Assembly: GCA_946540435.1 (NCBI GenBank)
Contig: CAMNII010000006.1
Span: 1 to 64,000, forward strand
Direction of reading: 5' to 3'
Source of the DNA: an uncultured Prevotella sp.
GTDB lineage: Bacteria; Bacteroidota; Bacteroidia; Bacteroidales; Bacteroidaceae
Length of the DNA: 64,000 bases
Part shown: one piece after another, positions 33,894 to 42,713 of the stretch
How positions within the stretch are numbered: the stretch's first letter is position 1
How the letters are laid out: each line of letters starts with the position of its first letter
Program-made: the position numbers and the translations under genes
The notes under the pieces: model-generated
What the model was told of the DNA's origin: nothing
What the model saw: only the letters and a program-made list of their open reading frames with translations
Databases searched by the model: none

Positions 33894-36413
33894 TTAGATA
33901 CCTTCCCAGGTCTCGCCCTCAGCAATCACCTTGTTCTTCGCCTTCACCGTGCGCTGGCCGATGGTAATCTTGTCGAGTTGCAGCGCCCCTTTGACGACAC
34001 TCAGGTCGGCAGTGCCGTCGGCCTTGACAGTGCAGAGTCCCCATGCGTAGCCATTGCTCCAGAAGTAGCATCCGGGATTGCCCGTGAACGACATCGTATG
34101 GCTGACGCCGGAATAGTGGAAGTCGCTCAGTGCGATGATGCCGGCCCATGCTGCCATGGCACGCGAATAGTGGTGTCCGCACTCGGGTTCGCTGAAGGGG
34201 TTACGCTTGGCACCGTCGAAGCGGTCGCGTATGGCCTTGAAGCACTTCAGTCCGTCGGCCGTCATGCCTTCGTACATCATCCCTACGGCAGCAGTATATT
34301 CAAAGCCTGTCATGGCCTCGTTGAAATAGGGGAACGGCACTTCGAGGCGTCCCTTGGGCCAGGAGGCCATGAGGAGTCCGGCCTCACCGCCATAGACGAA
34401 GGTGCGCATATTATTGAAGTGGCGGCCGAAATCGTCGAGGAAGTTATATTTCATGATACTCTTCAGCGTGGTCTTGATGTGCTCCTTGTCACCGAGGTAT
34501 CCCAGTCCGCATATATGCGCCATATACTGACCGACGAGCTGGTCGACGAGACAGCCACTGCCCAGCTGGAAGTCGGGCACCTTGACATTGGGATCGCTCA
34601 TGTCGAGGAATTCGAACGTCTCGGGGTCGGTAATCTTATGTTCGTAGTACTCGCCGTTGAAGAGGTTCTCATCCATCCAGCGGCTGCCTTTCTCGAACAG
34701 CGTACGGCATTTCTTGGCGAAGACCTTGTCTTTCATGGCCAGCGCCATCTCTTCGGCAGCGCGGAGGGCGCCCATATACCAGAACCCCATCTGCGGGTTC
34801 GGCCCGAAATAGTTCACGTCCATTGTGTTGTGTTGCGAGCCTTCCATGACGCCGTCCTGATTGCCGTCCCACGAACGTGCTTCCCAGGCATAGCCGAGGA
34901 CTTTCTTCACCTGCTGCCAGTTGTCGCTGAGGAACTTCTGGTCGCCTGAGAGCTGCCACTCACGATACATCTTCATGATACATCCCATCTGTCCGTCGGC
35001 TGCGACATTATTATAGGTGGTTGCCTCAGAGAGGGGAAGGTTGGCACGGAAACTCATGTATCCGTTCTCACGGGTGGCGTAGTTGAACTCCACGTCGCGC
35101 ATGGTCTTCGCCAGGTCGCCGAAGAGGAAGGGAGTCGACACCTCATAGTTCCACACGTGGGTGCAGGAACCTTTGCAGGAACCTGCGCGGTTCCATACGC
35201 CCTCCCACCCCATCAGATGACCGGAAGGAATACGGAAGACGGTCTGCGAACGCAGCACGGAGAGGTTGAACAAGGCAGCCTCCTTCACCACGTCGGGATA
35301 GGTGCTCTTGATGAACGTCTCGACAAACTGCTTCGTCTGTTTCTCGAGCAAAGGTATTCGCGGGACTATCTTCCCGGCAGCATCCCAAGCGTCTTTGTAG
35401 AGTGTGCTGTAGTAGTTGCCGACAACCGTTGCCGACCACGCCTTGCGGTTGGGGAAGCTCCATGTAAGGTAGAACACGAAGGTCTCTGTCTGTCGGGGGG
35501 CAATACGTTTCTTCACGGCGAGCGATGCCATCGGGTCGACTTCGAGGGGCCATGCCTTGTCGGTGAGCTGACCGTCGGCACTGAAGTCATCCCAGAAGTT
35601 CAGGATGGCGTTCTGCCAGTGGTTGGGCTTTGAGCAGGTGCGCCAGCTCACTTGTCCGTAGCTGTCTGTCGTCAGCGCCATCGTTCCCCAGGCGGGGTCG
35701 TTGGCCGGGACACTGTCGGAGTAGAAGAAGATACCCTTCAGTCCGTCGGCCTCCCGATACACATTCTTGTTGTCCTTACATCCTGCAAAGCTGTTGTTGC
35801 GTCCGTCGCGCCCGATGAAGTTGCGCATCGTACCGCACACCGACACCTCCAGCGGTGTGTTGGTGGTATTGGTCACCTCATAGGCCAGCACGGCCACGGG
35901 CAGGCTGGAATCATCGCTGTTGCAGGGGATGAGCGGGTTGAACCCCTTGATGCGCACCCTGACGGGAAGCTGCTCGTCGCTGAGGTTCACCTGTCCGAAG
36001 GGATAGGCGGCATCGAACGAAGCATGACGGAAGCGCGGCATGCCATGGTGGTTCACCTCCTCACCGCCGCCGCCACGCAGATACTCCTGACTGTAGAGGG
36101 GACCTTCGAGCAGTGTCGTTGTGGCCTCCTTGCCATCGGGTTTGGCATAGATGGCAAAGAAGGGTGCATTGCTGCTGCCGGTATACACCGTACTGAACCC
36201 TTTTGCCGGGATGTTCATTATCTCCCAGTCGCGCAGCTCACCTCGTCCGCCCAGCGACACCTGTCCGGTGCCGATGCCACCCAGCGGCAGTGCAATCTGA
36301 TAGAGGTGGTTGCCGTCGTAGTGCTTCATCATAGGCCATTCGACCGGCTTCCATTCATTGGCCGATGCAGCCAGTGCCGTCAGTGCGGCGATAGTCAAAA
36401 AAATCTTTTTCAT
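33894..36413 (-). CDS. GH116-family glycoside hydrolase (GBA2-like)
   Basis: A secreted enzyme of 839 residues related to non-lysosomal glucosylceramidase; bacterial members act on beta-glucosides or beta-xylosides. A signal peptide (MKKIFLTIAALTALAASA) precedes the N-terminal beta-sandwich, with LPLGGIGTGQVSLGGRGELRDWEI, seen as LPLGGIGTGQVSLGGRGEL. The C-terminal (alpha/alpha)6 barrel has GWEGVWNRAGSCKGSCTHVW, EGSQHNTMDVNYFGPNPQMG and a late NPFSEPECGHHYSRAMA. These match family blocks; exact catalytic residues are not assigned. It starts 1 nt after the GH51 stop, so the pair is translationally linked. Confidence 0.88.
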   Translation of the reverse strand: MKKIFLTIAALTALAASANEWKPVEWPMMKHYDGNHLYQIALPLGGIGTGQVSLGGRGELRDWEIMNIPAKGFSTVYTGSSNAPFFAIYAKPDGKEATTTLLEGPLYSQEYLRGGGGEEVNHHGMPRFRHASFDAAYPFGQVNLSDEQLPVRVRIKGFNPLIPCNSDDSSLPVAVLAYEVTNTTNTPLEVSVCGTMRNFIGRDGRNNSFAGCKDNKNVYREADGLKGIFFYSDSVPANDPAWGTMALTTDSYGQVSWRTCSKPNHWQNAILNFWDDFSADGQLTDKAWPLEVDPMASLAVKKRIAPRQTETFVFYLTWSFPNRKAWSATVVGNYYSTLYKDAWDAAGKIVPRIPLLEKQTKQFVETFIKSTYPDVVKEAALFNLSVLRSQTVFRIPSGHLMGWEGVWNRAGSCKGSCTHVWNYEVSTPFLFGDLAKTMRDVEFNYATRENGYMSFRANLPLSEATTYNNVAADGQMGCIMKMYREWQLSGDQKFLSDNWQQVKKVLGYAWEARSWDGNQDGVMEGSQHNTMDVNYFGPNPQMGFWYMGALRAAEEMALAMKDKVFAKKCRTLFEKGSRWMDENLFNGEYYEHKITDPETFEFLDMSDPNVKVPDFQLGSGCLVDQLVGQYMAHICGLGYLGDKEHIKTTLKSIMKYNFLDDFGRHFNNMRTFVYGGEAGLLMASWPKGRLEVPFPYFNEAMTGFEYTAAVGMMYEGMTADGLKCFKAIRDRFDGAKRNPFSEPECGHHYSRAMAAWAGIIALSDFHYSGVSHTMSFTGNPGCYFWSNGYAWGLCTVKADGTADLSVVKGALQLDKITIGQRTVKAKNKVIAEGETWEGI

Positions 36414-36414
36414 G

Positions 36415-37959
36415 TTATTGTATGGTAATGAATGTCACAGAGTGGGCTGGAATGCTGACAGTGCCGTCCTTCACCTTGAGGGTGCGCGACTCGGGCTTCA
36501 CGTGTTCATCGCCGCGGTCGTTGTAGTCGTCGGGACTCTTTCCGGCGAGCACCCAGCCGCTGACGGTCTTCGGAGCCTTCTTGCCCATCGAGGCGAAGTC
36601 GATGCTGAGGCTGACGTCTTTCCCGGGGTCTTTGTTCACGACGGCCATGACATAGCGTGTGCCTTCCTTGTTAGCGGTGAGGGCGATGTCCAATACGGGT
36701 GTGTGTTTCTTTCCGTTGGTGATGGTATCGGTCTGCAGGCTTACCGGCACGTAATGCGTCTCGAGCAGGTTGCTATACATATACAGGGTATAGTAGTGTG
36801 TGCGGCGGGTGATGCCGTCATGGTCGACATAGATAGGGCCGCGCGTATTGACGATGGGCGAGATACAGGCGATGTCGACGATGTCGGAGTGGCGCAGGCA
36901 GGCATTGAGGAAACAGCCGGCGAAGAGGGCTTCGGCCATGGTGTAGGTCGAGGCGATGTCGTTCTTGCGTCGCGCCTCCAGGTCGAAACCACGGCGCAGG
37001 TCACCATGCCAGGGATGGTGCCAGTTGCGCAGGTTCCACTCGTCGAAGGCTATCTTGATCTTCCCGCCGCCGAAGTGTGCCTTGTCGAGGATGTCCATGG
37101 TGCGCCGGATGTCATGCTCCGGTGCCTCGGTCTTCATCATGCAGTCGATGAACGAGGCGGGATTGTTGACATGGAAGAGGGGGTCCCAGTAGCCGTGGAT
37201 GCTGATGTAGTCGAGGGTCCATCCGGCAGCCTTGAGCAATGGCAGGCTCCAACTCTCGTCGGGCGTTGCCGCAGCGAAGAGCTTCGCGTCTTTCGTCACG
37301 CTTCGCATGAGCTTGGCCGACTCGCGCACCAGCGGTCCCCACTCTTCTACGGTGCGTGCTCCCAACTCGTGGCGTCCCCAGTTTTCGTTGCCTACGCTCC
37401 AATATTTCACGTTGTAGGGCTCGGGGTGTCCATTCTCTGCCCGCAGCCGTCCCCACTTGCCTTGGGTGAGGTTGCAGTATTCCACCCAGTCGCTCATCTC
37501 CTCGGGTGTCCCCGTGCCGGCATTGGTGCAGATGAAAGGTTCGCAGCCCACCTTCCGACACCACTTGATGAACTCGTCGGTGCCGAAGGTGTTGGGGTCT
37601 TCCACTCCCCACGTCTTATCGAATACGGGCTGGCGGTTTTTCCCCACACCGTCGAGCCAGTGATAGGTCGACACGAAGCAGCCACCCGGCCAACGCACGA
37701 TAGGCATGCGCAGAGCCTTCAGTGCCTCGATGACATCGGTGCGGAAACCGTCCTCGTCGCTGAGGGCATTGCCGGGGTCGTAGATACCGCCATAGATCTG
37801 GTTGTCGAAATGTTCGATGAACGAGCCGAAGAGCATGCGGCTGTATGCTATCTGTTTACCGCCCTTGTCGACCGACACGCTGTTCTGTGCTTGTGCCGTC
37901 AGGGTCAGGCAGAGCCCCAGCAGGAGCATCTTGAGTGATTTTTTCATTGTTGTATTCAT
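36415..37959 (-). CDS. GH51 alpha-L-arabinofuranosidase
   Basis: Predicted to release alpha-L-arabinofuranose from side chains of plant polysaccharides. A signal peptide (MKKSLKMLLLGLCLTLTAQA from the second ATG, 37947) is followed by YSRMLFGSFIEHFDNQIYGG. The acid/base Glu lies in YWSVGNENWG and the nucleophile Glu in IAFDEWNLRNW. PIVRWPGGCFVSTYHWLDG and the C-terminal beta domain (HYYTLYMYSNL, VMAVVNKD) complete the family pattern. 514 residues is usual. First gene of a pair with GH116. The 300 bp upstream consist largely of repeats, and no clean promoter was seen. Confidence 0.93.
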   Translation of the reverse strand: MNTTMKKSLKMLLLGLCLTLTAQAQNSVSVDKGGKQIAYSRMLFGSFIEHFDNQIYGGIYDPGNALSDEDGFRTDVIEALKALRMPIVRWPGGCFVSTYHWLDGVGKNRQPVFDKTWGVEDPNTFGTDEFIKWCRKVGCEPFICTNAGTGTPEEMSDWVEYCNLTQGKWGRLRAENGHPEPYNVKYWSVGNENWGRHELGARTVEEWGPLVRESAKLMRSVTKDAKLFAAATPDESWSLPLLKAAGWTLDYISIHGYWDPLFHVNNPASFIDCMMKTEAPEHDIRRTMDILDKAHFGGGKIKIAFDEWNLRNWHHPWHGDLRRGFDLEARRKNDIASTYTMAEALFAGCFLNACLRHSDIVDIACISPIVNTRGPIYVDHDGITRRTHYYTLYMYSNLLETHYVPVSLQTDTITNGKKHTPVLDIALTANKEGTRYVMAVVNKDPGKDVSLSIDFASMGKKAPKTVSGWVLAGKSPDDYNDRGDEHVKPESRTLKVKDGTVSIPAHSVTFITIQ

Positions 37960-38046
37960 TACTTCTTATGCTACTTAAACTCTTAAACTTTCACCCTCTC
38001 CCCATAAGTAGAGGGGAGTGTCTGCCGGATGGGGTAATCATAATTA

Positions 38047-38102
38047 CTCATTTCTAATTTCTCATTTCTCATTACTCATTTCTCATTTCTCATTTCTCAT
38101 TT
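38047..38102 (-). repeat. 7-nt tandem array upstream of GH51, eight units
   Basis: On the minus strand the units are AAATGAG with variants TAATGAG and AAATTAG, eight in phase plus a partial unit. This is the same heptamer family as at 4817-4856 and 40102-40133. It lies ~90 bp upstream of the GH51 start, in the sense orientation of that gene. Confidence 0.88.
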
Positions 38103-38118
38103 CTTTGTCTCCTCAGGG

Positions 38119-38200
38119 CAAATTCGGCGATTTTGGTCAGCAAATTCGGCGATTTTGGTCAGCAAATTCGGCGATTTTGCTTTCACAAGTCTTAGCATCG
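38119..38200. repeat. 22-bp repeat, three units, copy B
   Basis: Units begin at 38119, 38141 and 38163 with core CAAATTCGGCGATTTTGG, and the flank GTCTTAGCATCG ends at 38200. It matches copy A at 15461-15542 in unit number, period and flank distance. Every unit here carries CGGCG in place of CGCCG. It follows the 3' end of a minus-strand gene, as copy A does. Confidence 0.9.
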
Positions 38201-38245
38201 TTGCCAGACATCGTCTTTTTCCCTTGCGAAGGTCAGCACGCTGCC

Positions 38246-38286
38246 AAAGGTGTCAAACGGGCTTATTTGGCCCGTTTGACACCTTT
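38246..38286 (-). terminator. Hairpin overlapping the 3' end of the GH78-like gene
   Basis: A perfect 17-bp stem (38246-38262 with 38270-38286) and a 7-nt loop. The stop codon (38263-38265, minus strand) sits in the loop and the upstream arm encodes the last codons (KGVKRAK). The following tract has only three T residues, so termination strength is uncertain. Confidence 0.65.
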
Positions 38287-39975
38287 AGGAAGCTTGACGC
38301 GTGAGTCGATGGTTCCGTCGGGGCGCTTGTGGTGAGACACCTCGATAAGGCCGTAGGGTGTCGGGAAGGTTCCCTCTGCCCATTCGAGGCTACCCAAATG
38401 AGGCTCGATACGCACGTTCCGGAATCCCACACCCACGGGTTCTATGCCGAGGACATGGCGACTCAGCCATGTGGTGGGTCCTGATGCCCAGCCGTGGCAG
38501 AAGCTGTGGCGCAGGCCGACGTAGCAGTAGGCTCCGCCGTCGGCATGGATATCGAAAAGGCTGTCGGCGGGTAGCTCGTCGATGCGCCCGGCTTTCTTTC
38601 CGTCCTCGTAGTTGAAGTCCTCCCAGAAGGTGGTGGCGCCGAGGTCAATCATCCGGCCCCAGTAGTCGCTGATGAGCTGCAGGGCTTCGTCGTAGCGCCC
38701 TGCCATGGCGAGAGCCTCCAACAGGTAGTAACCCATGAACGAGGTGAAGCGTTCTGGACCATTGCCGATGATGATGTCGGCGGCCTCGTCGGCGGGCATC
38801 ATGCCCTGTATAGCCAGCAGTGCCGCTGCCTGACTGTTTCCTGCGGTATCAGGCGTATACTCACGCAGCTGAGCGGCGGCATCGCTGCATTTCGTGCGGA
38901 GCGCCTGGTCGTCCAGCCAACCGCCCATCTCGGCTCCGGCCTCCAGGGCTCTCACCGACAGTGCCTGCAACCCGGCATGGATGACGTCGGGCAGGTCGGC
39001 CGACGGCCAGTCGATGAAGCGTCCGCTCTGGTAGTTCTCCTTGTTGCCGTCGATATTCCCGATGACGTTGTCGAGAAGTTCCGACAGATAGGCATGCTGC
39101 GCCGTCAGGTATTCCTTGTCGCCATACCACTGGTAGAGGTGATGCTGCAGGATAATCCACCAGAGGGAGTAGGAGCAGATGCCGTTCATCCACTCGTCGG
39201 CAGGGGTGTTGTCACGCACGTAGTCGAGGCTTTTCCGCACCACCTCCTGATTGCCGAAGACGGTGTTGACGGTCATCACCTCGGGGTGCATGTCACCAAT
39301 CCACACGAGGCGGTCGCGCTTGATGCCGTCCCAGAGGTAGTCCTGCATACAGAGGTGTACGGTGTAGGCACCGGTCTGCCAGATCTGGTTCAGCCTGTCA
39401 TTGCTGCATCGGAAGGAGCCGCCATAGGGAATGTCGCGCAACCGCGAGACGGCTCTGACGGCAACGATGCCGACATCCTGTCCGTCATCGTCGATGAGGT
39501 CGAGGCGGGCGAAGCGGAAGCCGCTGTTGCCATAGGTGGCGGCACCGAGCCAGGGCACGCTGATGTCGATGTCGCGTGCGGAATGGTCGTTGGTGGCAGT
39601 GGTGCCGTCAGCATCGACATTACTCATGGCCTCGCTCACCGACTCGCCCAGGCAGAGGCGGAAGCGTGCTGCCTTATGGCTGCCGGCTATGCTACGCGTA
39701 ATCTCGATGCCGCCCTGCAACTCGCGTCCGAAGTCGATGAGCACGGAACCGCCTTTGCGGAAGCCCACCGCCTCAGGTTCCGATGTCGACACCTGTCCGG
39801 CATAGGGCTTGAGCAAGTGTTCTGCATTGGTCACGCTGCCGGTGGCCTGTACGACACGTACGGGCTGGACATATTCGATTTTGAACGCAGAGCTTTGCGG
39901 CGCTGTTGCCGGCTGCTCTTTCGATGCACAAGCGCAGAGTACAAGGGCGCTGAGGAAAACAACAAGTCTGTTCAT
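38263..39975 (-). CDS. GH78-like alpha-L-rhamnosidase, short form, lipoprotein
   Basis: A 570-residue lipoprotein (LSALVLCAC, Cys16) with the six-hairpin barrel of family 78. Landmarks are LIDFGRELQGGIEI, YGGSFRCSNDRLNQIWQTGA, the active-site region DYLWDGIKRDRLVWIGDMHP, HSFCHGWASGPTTWL and EPHLGSLEWAEGTFPTPYG. It is much shorter than the classic GH78 protein at 52614-55217 (867 residues), because most N-terminal beta-sandwich domains are missing. The substrate may therefore differ. Read from the promoter at 40001-40031. Confidence 0.87.
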   Translation of the reverse strand: MNRLVVFLSALVLCACASKEQPATAPQSSAFKIEYVQPVRVVQATGSVTNAEHLLKPYAGQVSTSEPEAVGFRKGGSVLIDFGRELQGGIEITRSIAGSHKAARFRLCLGESVSEAMSNVDADGTTATNDHSARDIDISVPWLGAATYGNSGFRFARLDLIDDDGQDVGIVAVRAVSRLRDIPYGGSFRCSNDRLNQIWQTGAYTVHLCMQDYLWDGIKRDRLVWIGDMHPEVMTVNTVFGNQEVVRKSLDYVRDNTPADEWMNGICSYSLWWIILQHHLYQWYGDKEYLTAQHAYLSELLDNVIGNIDGNKENYQSGRFIDWPSADLPDVIHAGLQALSVRALEAGAEMGGWLDDQALRTKCSDAAAQLREYTPDTAGNSQAAALLAIQGMMPADEAADIIIGNGPERFTSFMGYYLLEALAMAGRYDEALQLISDYWGRMIDLGATTFWEDFNYEDGKKAGRIDELPADSLFDIHADGGAYCYVGLRHSFCHGWASGPTTWLSRHVLGIEPVGVGFRNVRIEPHLGSLEWAEGTFPTPYGLIEVSHHKRPDGTIDSRVKLPKGVKRAK

Positions 39976-40000
39976 GGTTCAAGGGTTCTATATACCTCTG

Positions 40001-40031
40001 CAAAGTTACGGATAAGTGAGCGCAAAACAAA
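40001..40031 (-). promoter_or_regulatory. Promoter of the GH78-like gene
   Basis: Minus-strand TTTG (40028-40031), 19 nt, TAACTTTG (40001-40008), 26 nt before the ATG. A second TAACTTTG on the same strand lies at 40087-40094 inside the 40-bp direct repeat. Confidence 0.65.
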
Positions 40032-40053
40032 AAAACAGTAACTTGTTTATGTT

Positions 40054-40182
40054 TTTTTATGTTTTGCCGAGCGGGAGTAACTTATTCAAAGTTACAAAAT
40101 AAAATGAGAAATGAGAAATGAGAAATGAGAAATTTATTTTTGTTTTTATGTTTTGCCGAGCGAGAGTAACTTATTTAAAGTT
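40054..40182. repeat. 40-bp direct repeat pair flanking a 7-mer array
   Basis: Copies at 40054-40093 and 40143-40182 are offset by 89 bp and differ at two positions. The core is TATGTTTTGCCGAGCG followed by GAGTAACTTATT. Between them lies the heptamer array at 40102-40133. The whole block sits between the divergent GH78-like and sulfatase genes. Confidence 0.85.
40102..40133 (+). repeat. 7-nt tandem array AAATGAG, four units
   Basis: Four exact AAATGAG units plus AAAT, between the two 40-bp direct repeats. Same heptamer family as at 4817-4856 and 38047-38102. It is in the sense orientation of the downstream sulfatase gene. Confidence 0.9.
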
Positions 40183-40250
40183 CTTGCGCTCCATTGGTGA
40201 TCAGGCGCTTTGCGAAGTCCAAAAAAGAGATGACAAATCAGGACAGAAAC

Positions 40251-40281
40251 TTGCATAATCCGACGGAATTGGCTAACTTTG
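40251..40281 (+). promoter_or_regulatory. Promoter of the sulfatase gene
   Basis: TTG at 40251-40253, 20 nt, TAACTTTG at 40274-40281. The expected start site (~40288) lies after the in-frame ATG at 40279 and before the ATG at 40306. Confidence 0.75.
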
Positions 40282-40305
40282 CGGCAAGAAGACGAGGAAA
40301 CAAGC

Positions 40306-41862
40306 ATGAAAAGCAAAACACTATGGCAGGCAGAAATGCCGGTCAGGCTGGCAGGACTGGCACTGGCCGTCGCACCGGCTGCCGCATGGAGCCGGCAGCA
40401 GCCAAACATCATCCTGTTCATGGTCGACGACATGGGATGGCAAGATACCTCCGTACCGTTCTGGACCGAGCGGACAGCCCTGAACGGCACCTTCGAGACA
40501 CCTGCCATGCAGCGGCTGGCCGACCAGGGGATGCTGTTCACACAGGCCTATGCAGCGCCCATCAGCTCGCCCTCGCGCTGCTCGCTGATGACGGGTGCCA
40601 ACGCTGCACGCCACCACGTGACCAACTGGACGCTGCAGCGCGACACGTCGACAGACCTCGACGACAACGACATCGTCACGCCCGACTGGAACGTCAACGG
40701 CATCTGCCAGACAGCAGGCATCGACCACACCTTCACAGCACGCTCCTTCGTCGACATCCTCCGCGCAGGCGGCTACCACACCATTCACATCGGAAAGGCT
40801 CACTGGGGAGCCGCCGGCACACCGGGCGAACGCCCCGAGCACTTCGGCTTCGACGTAAACATCGGCGGGCATGCTGCCGGCGGACCGGCTACCTACCTGA
40901 GTGAGCAGAACTACGGACATGACGCACAGGGCAAGCCCACTACACCCATGCACACGCCCGGCCTGGAGGAATACTGGCAGACAGGGACCTTCCTCACCGA
41001 GGCACTCACGCAGGAATGCCTGAAACAGCTCGACCAGGCACGCAGCGACGGACGGCCGTTCTACCTGTATATGTCGCACTATGCCGTGCACATACCCATC
41101 GACCGCGACAGCCGCTACTACCAGAAATACCGCGACAAAGGACTCACAGAGAAAGAGGCTGCCTATGCCGCGCTCATCGAGGGCATGGACAAGAGCCTGG
41201 GCGACATCCTCGGCTGGCTCGACAGCAACGGCGAGGCAGAGCGGACCATCGTCATCTTCATGAGCGACAACGGCGGACTGGCCACAAACAGCTACTACCG
41301 CGACCCGCCACTCTACATGCAGAACGCACCGCTGCGGTCGGGCAAGGGGTCGCTGCTCGAGGGCGGTATCCGCGTGCCGATGATCGTGCGATGGCCCGGC
41401 ATGGTGGCGGGCGGCACACGCTGCGACAGCTACGTGATGATTGAGGACTTCTTCCCCACCCTGCTCGAGATGGCCGGCGTGAAGCACTGGCACGTGCCGC
41501 AGCATGTCGACGGCCGCAGCTTCATACCCCTGCTCCTGCAGACGGGCGACCCCTCACAAGGCCGCGCGCTGATATGGAACTATCCCAACGTCTGGGGCAA
41601 CGACGGCCCCGCCATCAGCCTCAACTGTGCCATCCGCCTCGGCCGATGGAAACTCATCTACGACTACAAGACACAAGAGAAAAACCTCTACGACATCGAG
41701 CAGGACATCAGCGAACAGCACGACCTTGCGGCTGACCGTCCCGACATCGTCCGCCAGCTGTCTCGCCGGCTGGGTCGCGAGCTACGCCGGATGAAGGCCC
41801 AGCGTCCCGTCAGGAAAGCTGACGGAAAGCCCTGTCCTTGGCCCGACAAGACTGACAACTAA
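40306..41862 (+). CDS. Secreted S1-family sulfatase
   Basis: Predicted to remove sulfate esters from a carbohydrate. The start at 40306 follows the promoter. The N-terminus is signal-like (LAGLALAVAPAAAWS). Metal-binding IILFMVDDMGWQDT, the formylglycine site ISSPSRCSLMTG (Ser87 in S-x-P-S-R, a serine-type site) and IFMSDNGG are present. The C-terminal AIRLGRWKLIYDYK, then LYDIEQDISEQHDLA, matches arylsulfatase-A-like enzymes. A serine-type site needs an anaerobic maturase (anSME), and none is visible here. It is divergent from the GH78-like gene, and a shared substrate is plausible. Confidence 0.93.
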   Translation: MKSKTLWQAEMPVRLAGLALAVAPAAAWSRQQPNIILFMVDDMGWQDTSVPFWTERTALNGTFETPAMQRLADQGMLFTQAYAAPISSPSRCSLMTGANAARHHVTNWTLQRDTSTDLDDNDIVTPDWNVNGICQTAGIDHTFTARSFVDILRAGGYHTIHIGKAHWGAAGTPGERPEHFGFDVNIGGHAAGGPATYLSEQNYGHDAQGKPTTPMHTPGLEEYWQTGTFLTEALTQECLKQLDQARSDGRPFYLYMSHYAVHIPIDRDSRYYQKYRDKGLTEKEAAYAALIEGMDKSLGDILGWLDSNGEAERTIVIFMSDNGGLATNSYYRDPPLYMQNAPLRSGKGSLLEGGIRVPMIVRWPGMVAGGTRCDSYVMIEDFFPTLLEMAGVKHWHVPQHVDGRSFIPLLLQTGDPSQGRALIWNYPNVWGNDGPAISLNCAIRLGRWKLIYDYKTQEKNLYDIEQDISEQHDLAADRPDIVRQLSRRLGRELRRMKAQRPVRKADGKPCPWPDKTDN

Positions 41863-41874
41863 TCCCCCTTTGAT

Positions 41875-41948
41875 GCGAAGACGGTGCAAACCGAATGCAG
41901 AGAGCTTGCTCTTTGCTGAGGTGCAGCCCGTCTTCGCGCCTTTGGCGC
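41875..41948. other. Large imperfect hairpin after the sulfatase gene
   Basis: Outer arms GCGAAGACGG (41875-41884) and CCGTCTTCGC (41928-41937) enclose an inner TGCA/TGCA pairing and an AGAGC/GCTCT stem. A small GCGCC-TTT-GGCGC hairpin follows (41936-41948). There is no T-run. It could be a terminator-like structure, a small structured RNA or a dispersed palindromic repeat. Confidence 0.5.
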
Positions 41949-41981
41949 AAATTCATACCGATTTGTATTCATAATGCATAA

Positions 41982-42713
41982 TTAATTTCTATTACCATCC
42001 ATCACTATTGGTATGCTAATAACATCATAAGATGCCGCGGCAGGAATAAATTGTGAATAATAATACATGTAGGAGTTAACGTTGCATATCTTGCTAACAT
42101 CTTTGTAGATTGCCAGTTCAACAGAACAAGATTGAATATTGTTCTTTTTTATGACCACTGGGCGCAATTTGGGAAGTTTTGCTTTTTTGTTGTATCTGTC
42201 AAAATTTACGTCTTTAACGCATTTCTTTATTTCTTTTAAGTTCAAGACATCTAAATTGAATGAAAAGAAGCTATTTGCCCCAATATAATAAAAATCGTAA
42301 ACCACAGCCCCCTCATACAATAATTTATTCCGTGTATAGATAAGATCAGAATAATACATAGATAGAGTCGCAATCCATGGTATAAAGGAAATGGTCAAAT
42401 GTTGACTCTTCTCGTTATATCGGTATATGAGTTTAGATTGACAAATATCATCCGAGAAATAGCTCCTGAAAAGATAAACAGGCTTATGTGTGTTGTTAAC
42501 AATGCGTATCTGAAGTGTAGAATCAGATTGATTGTAAATAGCTTCCCCCTGAATAGTTTCATTTTCATATTCATACTTATTCTCTGGAGGAATGATCGTC
42601 CCTACCTTTTGACATTCGCAAAATCTCACAACATCAGTATTCTTCTGTGATTTTCCATGAAAAGGAAAAAACATGATTAAAAATATAATCAAATAATATC
42701 TTACTTTTCCCAT
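41982..42713 (-). CDS. Secreted protein of unknown function, candidate immunity partner
   Basis: 243 residues with a signal peptide (KVRYYLIIFLIMFFPFHGKSQ). The mature part is rich in beta-prone stretches (STLQIRIVNNTHKPVYLFRS, AVVYDFYYIGANSFFSFNL). No family is recognised. Base composition is clearly more A/T-rich than the glycoside hydrolase genes and matches the C-terminal tip of the RHS protein and the lipoprotein gene upstream. As the last gene after an RHS toxin-like gene, an immunity or accessory function is a reasonable but unproven guess. Confidence 0.6.
   Translation of the reverse strand: MGKVRYYLIIFLIMFFPFHGKSQKNTDVVRFCECQKVGTIIPPENKYEYENETIQGEAIYNQSDSTLQIRIVNNTHKPVYLFRSYFSDDICQSKLIYRYNEKSQHLTISFIPWIATLSMYYSDLIYTRNKLLYEGAVVYDFYYIGANSFFSFNLDVLNLKEIKKCVKDVNFDRYNKKAKLPKLRPVVIKKNNIQSCSVELAIYKDVSKICNVNSYMYYYSQFIPAAASYDVISIPIVMDGNRN

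Noticed and set aside
36358..37938. 526-codon plus-strand frame opposite the GH51 gene
   Set aside because: The minus strand carries a complete arabinofuranosidase with catalytic motifs; the plus frame is a composition artefact.
42399..42650. Plus-strand 83-residue ORF with hydrophobic segments
   Set aside because: Antisense to the secreted protein gene at 41982-42713, which has a better signal peptide and context.
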